Assembly: GCA_905250075.1 (NCBI GenBank)
Contig: CAJNOP010000400.1
Location: 58,865-122,864 of the forward strand
DNA from: Rotaria sp. Silwood1
Taxonomy: Eukaryota; Rotifera; Eurotatoria; Philodinida; Philodinidae
Length of the DNA: 64,000 bases
Direction of reading: 5' to 3'
In this document: in pieces, positions 31,931-42,978 of the stretch
Numbering within the stretch: the first letter of the stretch is position 1
How the letters are laid out: each line of letters starts with the position of its first letter
Notes under the pieces: generated by a model
Database searches by the model: none
Seen by the model: only the letters and a program-made list of their open reading frames with translations
What the model was told of the DNA's origin: nothing
Translations under genes and position numbers: made by a program

Positions 31931-34899
31931 TACGTATTTTATATAAGAGTAAGGCTCAGTGAGAGGTGTTTTTCATATCACACGATGAGTTTTCTTTTAT
32001 ATCTATTTGAACAAAATTAAGTGGCGTGAAGTATTAATTTTCTTGTTACTGATGTTATTATAGAATATATTCTGTCAGCTTACTGTTTCCCTTTTCCTAA
32101 CTGTTTTGAGAATATGAATTTCGCATTTTTTTTTATATATTATTGGTTGTATTCTGCCTTGAATTGTAGATCGATAATCTCTTCGGTATTAGAATTTATA
32201 GCGAACTCTGTGTCATCATAGTATGCAAGTCGGTTGTGTTCAACACGATTTCAAATATACAAATCGATTTGGAGGAACTCGATTTCAGCAAGTCACATAT
32301 ACAATGGATTTCACCCATGAACTGTGTAAATTCACAGCTGTTCCACCCAATAGATTACTTTTGGAAGATGTACAACGTCTGGACTTTAGCAAACGCATGG
32401 AATTCAATGAAGGATGGGAAGCATTATACTAGCAGTCAGTCAACTTGTCTTTTTCACCCTTTTATTATGAAATAGGTTTTGAACGATAGTTTCCCACATG
32501 GCAAACATTTGGATGTTATTCTGCATGTGCATTAATGTCATAATGTGCGAAGTATTGTTGTTCACTTTATGCAGTACTTTTATGTGTTGCCCATCAAATA
32601 TGACTGCATGAAGAATATTTCGAGTCAGTAGACTGTGTTGACAGAGATGTTAGATTTTCAAAAGTAGAGCTAGGTGCCATAGAGAGCTTGTAAATTATAT
32701 GAAATAATTAGATTTGGCAGTCTGATTGTTTGAGGATGGCAGTGGATAAACAACGAAAAATTGAATAGTCTTACTGACAGTTCCCCGTCTCCATCTAACC
32801 TTCAAGTCTGTCTCTAGCATATAGTTTTTCAAAAAATCTTGAAAAATTTCATAAAAAGTTGCTAAGATTATGGAATTGTAGAGGCATATCTACTATCCAT
32901 TGTTAGAAGATAAGGTGACCAAACACGACGAATGTAATCTATTGAATCATGCCAAATCATATCATTACTATTCGAATAGTATCCCCAACTATATTCAGAT
33001 TTGCGAACAATGGCAAATTCAAAAACAAATATTTAGTACTGTTGCATGTTTGTCTTTCATTTTGTTCTGCCCTTTAAAAATTTTAAGCAAAATAGTACGG
33101 CTTCCAACCATTTTTGTATCCACTTTCTGGTTGTTTTATGTTAAAGAAAGAATAGTCAAACCATTAAACTCTTATTTGATTTTTCTCTGAGCAAACAGAA
33201 AGAAAAATAGTTGGGTTACTCCACAATCTACAAAATGACGAAGGGAATCATTTTGTAGTTATTCATCGTAGTAGAGACACGACATCAAAGACGATATACA
33301 ACATTCGTGAGTGAGTAGTCAAGACTTACCGTAAGTTTCACAGAAAAAAAATCCATCGATGAACTTCGCAATTATCAGTGCGAAGAATAGGCAATGGAAC
33401 TCTTGAGTTTAAATATATACCAGTGATAAATTATCGAGAAGAATGATATTCTCTATATCCTGTTTCTAGATTGAGCTCACCGTGTAAGTGACTTACTATG
33501 ACATAGGGATTTCATCTAGACATTGCATAGTGATCTTAGAGTGGTACAATAAGAAGTCATTTTATTAGCAAAGTTCGAATTCATACATGTGTCAGAAAAA
33601 CACTAGAGAATGACATCAACTTAATATATTTTTCATTTAAGTCAAATATTTCAGTCGATAACAATATGGATCTTTGTTGATATGTTTGTCATGAAACTCG
33701 TAGACAAAAACCGGTTCAGCAGTGACTTCACCATCACTCATAATAGCGAAAGGATATCGAGCGCACTGACTTCAGTGAGCTGAACCAGATTGGTGGAATT
33801 GTTAGAAAAATGTTCTATATTAGCAAGAAGATGCAAAATACGAGTAACGCACCATTATGCTGCAATATGGTATAAGTACTTCCACAACCAATACAGAGAA
33901 TAAGAAAACCAAGAGAAAATGAAAAGATGAGTACACAAAAACGGGCTAAAAGCTTTATTATGTAATCAAGAATCTCACCCAGAGAAACATCATATTTGAC
34001 AGCAAACTTTCTTCAAAGAAACAATAGATTGGAAACGAGAAATTTTTTTTGTGATAAAAGTGGAATTTCCATATCTAGTTTAGTGTCTTATACAACATTT
34101 TGACAAGCTAGTCGATTACATATGGAAGGAATCCCACAACAAATCGTGCATAAATTGATTGATCCGAATTTCTGAAATATATTCTAACAAAATCTTTTAG
34201 TTAACGCTGGTTATCAGGTAAAATGATATTGAGGATCAGCTTGGATCGAAAATAGTCTATGTCTCAAATATGATTTATCTGTCACACTGTCAAATTCCAG
34301 GATCAAACTAATGATGCATTTTGTACCGGTTTCAACTGTGTACTTCATAAGTTTTTCACAATTGAACTCAAGCTCACTATGAAGCTTTTCGATTGCACTA
34401 TCTATCACATAAGTAAAATTCATGAGACTTCTATATGGCGCGATGCTAAACTTTGCAAAGTAAAGATCTTTTCTATGAAGAAAGAACAATACACTTTTAG
34501 TTCCCGTATTTCCACATTTCAACGTAATGAAAGTTCGGCAAGTGGAAAGACTAGTTTTGCTGAGTCACCTCCCCTCTATCAAACGGCCTATGACATTTAC
34601 AAACTTGACAGGTCTTTAAACGAGATATTGGCCATTTATTATAATGATTATATTCCCACTGTTTCTAATGCTTGTGAGAACGCATTGAAAATTTCATCGT
34701 CATAACTAGTGACAGTCTTAATGAGAAAATCGAAAATATTAGCCTATAATCGAACTTTACACAGGCTATGTAGTGAGTCTGAAATAGTAAGAAGCTTGTA
34801 TCTTTGAGAGTATAACGCAGAAACTGAATCGAAGCAAGCATTACTAGTTTAATTAATGTTCGATTCCCCTAAGTTTTTGACAAAACAATTAATATTTTT
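31931..34899. other. No gene recognised
   Basis: Frames at 32223-32432 and 32900-33190 (plus) and the mutually overlapping 34214-34522 (minus) and 34379-34705 (plus) were read. None shows a domain, splice continuation or paralogue. The 34214-34522 minus frame has protein-like composition (102 residues, paired Cys) and is the best candidate for an unknown small gene or relic. Confidence 0.4.
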
Positions 34900-35580
34900 G
34901 TTTGTCAAAAAATGCAGACTGCTTCTAGCTATGGCATTAACTTGAGCAAGCCTTTTAGAGCCATGTAAATTACAAATTAAAGTGCTTGAGAACGTGATGT
35001 AGCTACATATAGTTTCAATAGACGAATCGCTGAATTGTAGATAGTCTTCGACTTCTCCAAGACGAAAACATGAACATTGTAGGAATATATAAAAAGTCTT
35101 TTATATGGTCTCCTAGAAGATTGAGAAGAATCATTTAATCATTCGATATCAGAAGGGTACAAACTCTAATGAGCAGCATATTTCGCACATGGAGTTTAGT
35201 TCATGCATATATAATCTAGTTTCTGTTTTACAAGCAAATACATCATCTGCGTGTGATCAAAATAATGTATTTACTAATCTTAAATATCATTGCTAGAGGG
35301 ACAATTTGTCAAATAAATATATCTCCAGAGCAGATGATATTCAAACAATGACGACAATAAGATCGACATTACTAGCATAAAATACTTCATCAGTTTTTTA
35401 AACTTATTCACAATGCAACAACTGTACTTCGTGTTTGTTCCAACGATTGTGCGTAATTCTTACTACTATAGGTGAAAAATGCTTAGATCAAAAGTGAAAC
35501 ACTTTAAATTATTTGAAGCTACTGCTTATGAACACTGAAGAAATGAAAAACAATTATGGCTCGTGTAGTCACGATATAGT
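34900..35580. repeat. Duplicated 5' flank, block B (before GT copy 3)
   Basis: Counterpart of 27870-28800. It carries the stop-containing version of the cysteine-rich relic and ends with the segment GAAATGAAAAACAATTATGG, matching GAAATGCAAAACAAGTATGG in block A. Confidence 0.6.
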
Positions 35581-35965
35581 TCACAAATTAAAAAACTTCA
35601 TTTAAGCTGATGGAATAAAATACCATGTTGCAGAATGATATACGTAATACTACGGTGTAAATGTAAGTTTGATTGTGGAGGCCAGTTTTGACATTCGTTT
35701 GGTTGTATTAACGAGACTGAAAGTGGATGGGTAGATAGATGTTTTCTACACCCCATCCGCGCACATTTGAATGCGTTTGCATCTAAAAATAGAGTTTCTT
35801 TTTTGTAGACATAATGTTACATCAATTCAACATTAATATAACATTAACGGAATCATTACAATAGTATACAACAAAAAGAAACGACATTTCAAGGACTTCT
35901 GAAAATTTACTCCAACAGTTTTTGTTGAATTCATTGTTGTTCCTATACGCAAATATATATATATA

Positions 35966-35990
35966 TACGTATTTCAGATTATTATCAATA
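35966..35990 (+). promoter_or_regulatory. Splice acceptor 13 nt before GT copy 3 ATG
   Basis: ACGTATTTCAG ends at 35977; ATTATTATCAATA follows and the ATG is at 35991. Supports 35991 over the in-frame ATG at 35922, which would place an AT microsatellite in the coding sequence. Confidence 0.65.
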
Positions 35991-37820
35991 ATGTTTAAGC
36001 AAAGTGAAAAACCAAAATTCATCTATTTACCATTTTGTTTCTTATCACTTATTTATGTCACAATTTTTCTTATTATTATTCGGCAAAATTTAATTCTCCA
36101 AAAAGAGAGTATCAGATCTCAGATGTTGAATGTTTTGAATATTGAGAAGAATCAAAGTAATAAACAAAACTACTTAGATGCCAGTAATGTCCAAAACAAT
36201 TCGATAGCTACAACATCAGAAAAGCCTTTCCTATTAGAAATCAATAAACAAACATTGACTCTTACAGACTCAAAATTTATTCATCAAAATAAAACATTAG
36301 AAACTACGATTCAATGTGTTGGCTCATTATATAATCAATCTTGTTTGTATCATAATTTATATTATGTTGATAATGCATTTATGATTCTAACAGTAAAAGG
36401 AAAACATTTACCTAAGTATTCTGTACGAACAGATGCATTTATACTATGGCCTACAACGCCAAATAAACGTGTTTTTGATTCATATTATGATCTTGAAAAA
36501 TTTGTTCGTACTACAATTGATCCAAGAATACTTCCATCTGTTACCCTTTATTTTGGTCAACCTTGGCATTTTAATATTGGTCATGCACTTTTTGATGGTC
36601 TTTATCCAGGATATGTTGCACTTATTCGTTTTCCTCCAAGACATCTGCAACCTTTTCGTATTCTTGCTGGAGTAAACGACTGTAATGATTGTTGGAGTGA
36701 AGATGTTTATAGTCGTTTTGGTGGTCTTGGACTTCTTAGACTAAGTGTTCTAAATAAAATGTCAAAAAGTAAATGGTTTATGTTTGAAGAACTTGTTATG
36801 GGTAGTGGAACGTTTTGTCAACGGTGCACACAACCTAATTTACAGTTACCTGGTGGCATTGAACTAGATGCTTCAAGACTTTTTCGCGATAGAATGTATC
36901 AACAACATGGTCTAGTTCATTCAATTGTTCGACAAAAATCTTCATCTGAAAGAAGAACCTCTCATGATCTTCTTCAAGCATATATTATTGACAATAAACG
37001 ATTTACAAGTGAAGATCGAAAAGAAATTGATGATGCTATGAATGAAATAAATAATTATACCAATTTATATTTGAATAAAACTACAAATAGTACAACTAAA
37101 CTACAATGGCCATTAGTTCGTGTCACTTATCTTTTCTACAATCTAGTTAGAGCTCAAAATCTTACTTCGATTCAAATAAATGCAACATCAACTGATTCTC
37201 GATCACCAATATATGAACTAATTGAAAATAATTTCATAGCTCAACTAAAAGTTCTACGTCAAATGGATATTCATATAACTGGACCAGGTACTGGACAAAT
37301 GTATCAAACATTTTTATCAGATGGATCTGTAACTATTAATATTGGAGGTATAAGACCACCAGGTTTAGAAAATACAATAAAGGCATATAGTTCATATTTT
37401 GAACAGCATATGACAAGTGGTACACCATACATCAAAGGTCTTTATTATCCAATTAATGAACGACCTAAAGGTATCAAAAAAGATGAAATTGTGAAATTAA
37501 TTCGTCAAGCATCACAACTAATTCTCGAAGGTTTTTCATTACCAGTGAATCCTCGAAATAATCTAGCAGCTGATGGACAATTATTTGTTGAAATGTGTGA
37601 AAAAGATAAAGAATTTTGCTCGTTAGTTACTATAAGAATACCGAAAACAGATTTTGCCTGTTTAGATTTTTGGACAGAAGATTTTGTACATGAGTACCGT
37701 CAATGGCAATTAGAAGGTTTTACCAATGATGGCCGAAATATTAGTTGCCCTTTTAATCGTTCATTGTTACATGAGTTAAGAGAAAAATATGAAATTCAAC
37801 ACAAAGAAGTGCACCATTAA
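35991..37820 (+). CDS. GT61-like type II membrane glycosyltransferase, copy 3
   Basis: Intact 609-residue protein. Basic cytosolic stub, membrane span at about 10-30, then the same lumenal domain as copy 1: PWHFNIGHALFDG, FCQRCTQPNLQLPGG, DIHITGPGTGQMYQTF, GSVTINIGG and a C-terminal HEYRQWQ region. It differs from copy 1 by a four-residue insertion of NSTT type in the middle (an extra sequon) and scattered substitutions. At the His-rich site copy 1 has HH where this copy has HF, so only the shared His residues can be essential. Poly(A) signal AATAAA at 37857-37862. Coding identity is far higher than that of the flanks, which suggests selection or gene conversion. Substrate unknown. Confidence 0.75.
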   Translation: MFKQSEKPKFIYLPFCFLSLIYVTIFLIIIRQNLILQKESIRSQMLNVLNIEKNQSNKQNYLDASNVQNNSIATTSEKPFLLEINKQTLTLTDSKFIHQNKTLETTIQCVGSLYNQSCLYHNLYYVDNAFMILTVKGKHLPKYSVRTDAFILWPTTPNKRVFDSYYDLEKFVRTTIDPRILPSVTLYFGQPWHFNIGHALFDGLYPGYVALIRFPPRHLQPFRILAGVNDCNDCWSEDVYSRFGGLGLLRLSVLNKMSKSKWFMFEELVMGSGTFCQRCTQPNLQLPGGIELDASRLFRDRMYQQHGLVHSIVRQKSSSERRTSHDLLQAYIIDNKRFTSEDRKEIDDAMNEINNYTNLYLNKTTNSTTKLQWPLVRVTYLFYNLVRAQNLTSIQINATSTDSRSPIYELIENNFIAQLKVLRQMDIHITGPGTGQMYQTFLSDGSVTINIGGIRPPGLENTIKAYSSYFEQHMTSGTPYIKGLYYPINERPKGIKKDEIVKLIRQASQLILEGFSLPVNPRNNLAADGQLFVEMCEKDKEFCSLVTIRIPKTDFACLDFWTEDFVHEYRQWQLEGFTNDGRNISCPFNRSLLHELREKYEIQHKEVHH

Positions 37821-40800
37821 TTAGAAAACATCAAACACAATTCTGTTCATTATGGGAATAAAATACATTTTTTCTAATATCAATTTTAGTAAATAGATGG
37901 AGGTAAAATTTTTGCGAAAACGGGTTTGCACAGATATTAGTACAATTATCCAGCATGTAGCTATTTGGCTTTCTTTTTGTTCTCTCTTCATTTCAATCAC
38001 TGTATGACAAAAAGTCTTTATTTTTATGAACTTGATATTCATAGTCTTTACTACGTATATAGAAAATTCAAAATAAAAATCCTAATGTGTTCGAATTTTT
38101 TAAAAAAAGACAAACAACATACACGATTTTTTACCGTCTCAAAATCATTCAAGACGTAAATAACTGAGCATTCCTTTCAAAAAGAATAGCTATAATTTAC
38201 TGTTTTGATATCGTATTGAATGTTCTTCCATATGAAAATGCTTGTAGAGCCTGCTTGAAACGGATTGAACCAAATTATCAGTAAGATTTGGACTGATGGC
38301 TTGTGAGTCAGCTTGTAAAACGTCCCGAAGTTCATGTTCATTCTGTGGTTAATATTCTTTCATATGACGTGATTGCCAAGTCAATTTTTCACAATACGCG
38401 TCGCATGTTTGGTATCATTATCTTATAGAAAAATCGTTGCTTTATCTGAGTTCAACTTTTTGGCAAATATCATGTTACCATCAATAAAAATCAAGTTTCT
38501 AAGTCCATTTGAAGGAAAATATTCGAATTTTACCATTTCTTGCCCCATGTTTCACTGTTGGCATAGCATATATCGGATCATTTTTGTCTTGAAATGATCG
38601 TCATTCCATTACCTTTCCATCTGTTTCAAAAAGGATGTGATTGTGGGTTTGTGTGATGAGAAGACCCACTCCCACACACACCTACACCTAAGGGGAAAAA
38701 GCGGATTGTGGGATTGTCTGGATTCCCGTTGTATCCGCTGGATTGTATGGATCGCCATTGGATCCTCCGGATTGTGACCGTATCGGCGATACGAGAATCT
38801 CATAGAAATAGGAAAGATAAAACAGTGCAGCTGGGTATTCACGAATCTGCATTTCCTCTTGGATGAAAAGGAATTATGTGAAAAATGTCGAGTAGAACAC
38901 AGAAGTTCGGCTATGCTATTCTATAAGTCAGTCTTCATGTGACAAGACGGAACTTGCCTTCAATGAACGTTGTTACACTTTTCTGATTTTAAATAAGTTT
39001 TAGAGCTAAGAGTTTCAAGACTTTTGACCTAAATTCTTTGAAAACAAATTGTTCATTTCCCAAAGTGCTCAAATATAGCTGAGAATGCTCCGTAACAACC
39101 CCATTTTTTGGTTTTGTATTTTACATAGTTGCTAGCGACAACACATCTGTTTGGCTTCAGTTTCTTAGTATGTGTACGTCTGAACTCAATATAGTAGTTG
39201 AAAATAATGAGTTTGAATGAGTGCACTATCGATGAATTCATTGGTACTGCAAGATGAGATGCACGACAAAATGAACATTTTCGGTATTATGAGTATAGAT
39301 CTTTGATTAACAAACCGTGTTAGTATGCAATTATGTTGACAGAAGTGGAATCTCATGGAGACTTAGTCTCAAAGAATATTCACCGCTCTGAATGGTTCGA
39401 ATCGCGCTCATTCGATCTTTGACAAAATCAAGACTTTGATTGGAACCACAATACTTTCAGAGACCCATATCACGAAATATCCGATCAATTGAAGTCCTAT
39501 TAGTGTAATTTTGAAGTACATACTGAGCATCATAAAATTATGTAAAATAATTATAATCGAATTGATTCGAAAATTAATAGAAAAATTACATAAAGTGCTA
39601 TAGATTCTATTCAGCAGAAATCAGGATACAGTCTTCTATATATTCTCATAAAGAATTCTTTGAAGACAAAAAGAAAAAAAATCGAAAACTTCCGTAGGAA
39701 GACATGGATCTTTCGTAAGTACTTGTTCGCTTTACGGACCGCAAGGCGCACAAGAAGCTCTCAAAACGAATTTTTTATTACTTTTGAAAGGTTTTTTATG
39801 GAATGGGATAGATATTCAGTTACTGCGTAATACTGGGTGGAATTCACTTCATATGGTGAAGCTTTTCTATGAATTTTTAAACAAACCGAAGCATATTCTG
39901 CTACAGCAAACCAGTTATTGTTGACTGTCGTTCAGTTAGACCCGAAGGATCATTCTGAAAGATCCCAGGCCGTTTTTTGAATTGCTTTCTAAAGCTCAGT
40001 TTGTACGTTAGAGTCAGATTTCCCAATAGGATCACAAAAGTGTCCCAGGGAACAACTCGTCTAATTAAAAAAAAATCAAATCTAGAATGGAGTCCTATAA
40101 CTTTTCATTTAAGCATCTGAGTCTATTCTGTTCGCGCCTGTTGCAATCCGTTTATTCTATATCAAATTATTATACTAATCACATGCATTTTATTGGTTTC
40201 TTTCGAAATCAAATAGAGAATCTAGAGCATTAGGATTTTGACGAAACCTCTCGGCTACAATAGTGAATTCATCGAAATCCATATAATATAAGCGCTAATC
40301 GATTCCGTCGGAGCTTATAATCTATTTTTGTGATCAGAGGATTTCGTTTTCATATTTTTTCATAATAGAACGTAATAAGCGTTTCCTCTGTAGCGCAGTT
40401 TTTTATCATGAACTATTAGGTTCTAGTGTTTTTTGCTAGATTTCCGCAGTGTTAAGGATTAACAGAAATTTTTTCATATACTATGGCGCATATTAGTGAA
40501 TTTTTGATATTTACGAATTCTTTTGAAATCCATAACATTCGGAGCTAGGCATAATCTACCAGAATCTACTATATACGCATTACTTCATTTTCATTGGACG
40601 GTTACAAAATATGGCTTTGAATATTGATTTAAACGGAAAATTCTTTATAGCCCTGTCCCTTGACTGATACAATCAAAAACTATGCAGGGGTACTTTAAAA
40701 ATATAATCTCTTATGAACTATATAGAAATATTAAAAAAAAACTTTGGCTCTCATTATTTGAACTTCTGGAAAAAGATTTGAAAATGTCTTATGAAACCTA

Positions 40801-42412
40801 GTAAAAAAATCAGAAACCAACATATCTGTTTTGAAGAAATAAGATGAACAATGAGGTTATAACAAATTTTATTAGTCAGTAATTCTTTAAAGTACTGACT
40901 GAAACCATATTTAAAAGAAAAACGCTTAGACTTTGCCATTAAAAAGAAAAAAAATTCGATGAGATCAGAAAATGACTCCATCACATCTTATTCGAAGGTC
41001 CTTTAAAAACCGTGTCGTTGACCGAAACCATAATTTTTTGAATGGTTTCAGGGGTTCTAGGAACTGGCTTACACGATTTATTGCCGTTGTAAACAGTTGT
41101 TTACGCTATACTTCAGATTCGAACTCAGTTGGGATTGAAATGCATTAATTTTGTTTGTTTTTTCTGAAATTTATCTTAATTCTTCTTAGTTTCATGACAA
41201 AAATTGATAAATATTATTGTTTTTCTGAGAAGTAACTATGAGTAATTCTATTTACTGTCTTATTGTATGACGTTGCATTTGTGTTGATATTGTAAATAGA
41301 GAACACCGCATTCCTCATAATGTTAGATAATGATTTGATATAAAAAAGTTTGTCGCTGATTTTCGATCTCTTACAACTGTTTTTTTTTGGTGATCGGGAT
41401 ATGGGGATATTGAATGATTGGCTGAATTTTCATCGCTAGTAAATTCGTTTTCTGTGTTTATTGATTATTCATATTGTTTTGATGATCGGGACTTTGGGAC
41501 ATGCAATGATAGGTTAGATGTTAAGGAGTTGTAAAAATGTTATATCTAATGCGTTTTGTATTTCGTTCGTTTATTTTGGTTAATAATAGGATTTTGTGGC
41601 AAATGTTCGTAGAGAACCTACTGATAATGGTAGTATTAATTTTGAAGTAAAGTGCATCATGCGTAGTAGAGTGTTAAGGATAAGCAAAATTGAGATAAGT
41701 AGTTTGCTTTTTTTCATTGATTAAATGAGCAATATAGTATTTGGGGTGCTCTTTGAAAGACATGTAACGGATGCGGACGTGGGTGTGTATGTGTGTATGG
41801 CTGTAGCTGTGGCTATGATTACTGAAGAGGACGAGAGCCACATCGACACACACCCACACCTATTTGACTCCTGGCAAGGCGAGCACAGATAAGAATCAAA
41901 AGAACAACCAAGATCGCTAACTTCCACCCTCAAAATAAAGCAAGCAAACTCAATAGACAGACATGACAAGGTTTTGATAGTGGGGAAGTGAAGGCGGAAA
42001 TCTCAATATTAAAGGCAGCCAAGAAGATGTAGAAAAAGAATCATCGCGGAAAGCGACATTGTAAGACAAATAGTATTCCGATGTCTCGAACGTAAGCATT
42101 TCTGCAACACCATTATGAATATTCGTCGAGTTCTCACGAGATTGGAAGATGTGGATGGAGTGTGTGAATGGAAACTAAACGGTGAAGATAGTCACATCTC
42201 ACTGACCCGTATCTACATCGTTTATAGTCCCAGTAATTAGATAATCTCGTTGCAAGAAACAATAGATGAATAATGCAACCACAAAAAGTTTGCATTCATT
42301 TTTATTTTGATTATATCGACATTCTTAAATTTGTTTCATGATTTTGATTATCGTTCAATACGAATTCTATTGTCTTTAACTCATTTGATTCATTCTGTTC
42401 ATCAATTGTAAT
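37821..42412. other. Intergenic, no gene recognised
   Basis: Mixed AT-rich sequence. 38640-38820 has a degenerate GGATTGT-containing tandem stretch and a CCACACACACC run. 41775-41862 is an imperfect palindrome of GTGGGTGTG/CACACCCAC type. A minus-strand AATAAA for the sodium channel lies at 42301-42306. Frames at 38373-38597, 38609-38842, 39053-39241, 40754-40984 and 41674-41969 show no motif. Confidence 0.45.
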
Positions 42413-42978
42413 TTATTCAAATGTTAATTCTTGACGTTTTCGTTCATTTCGACGTCGCTCAACATTGTTGCGAAAAAGTCTTAAGATTAAACGACTTAAA
42501 TAAAGTTCACGTTGTCGTTGTATTGTTGTTGATATTGGATGATAATCTTTAGGACGATCTTTTTTCATGTCAATAGGTGCATCAATTTCATTACTTGCTA
42601 TCTCTGTATCAAGTGTGCCAAGAAAATGTTTTGTGAGACCATCAAGTATATCAACACAATGCATACGATCATATTCACATATTGGTAAATTCATACGAAC
42701 AAGTATTAATTGATTTGGTTTCGAAACACGCAATGGTGGTTCGAGATCATCAACAAAATCTGATAATTGATCATAATTTATGAATTGTGAACCTGATGGA
42801 TCAAATCGTTGCCATTTTTCATAATACATATCATAATCATCATCGGTTAAACCCTAAAGAAAATCACAAAAAGATTATTTTTTAAATATTTATATTCCTT
42901 TCATTTATTACTTACTTGTTGTACATCTTCTTGTGCTTGATTAAAATTTTCTAATATTACTGCAATATACATATTTAC
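42413..42978 (-). CDS. Sodium channel exons 29-30: end of S6 and C-terminal domain
   Basis: Exon 29 encodes [20 protein letters not shown], the family's S6 end. Exon 30 encodes the EF-hand-like globular domain ([40 protein letters not shown]), then a basic helix with [20 protein letters not shown], which corresponds to the IQ-like calmodulin-binding region, and stops at 42413-42415. The tail after the IQ helix is very short compared with vertebrate channels. Confidence 0.92.

Noticed and set aside
34214..34705. Overlapping 102- and 108-codon frames on opposite strands
   Set aside because: No family recognised, no splice sites that extend them, and neither strand clearly favoured.
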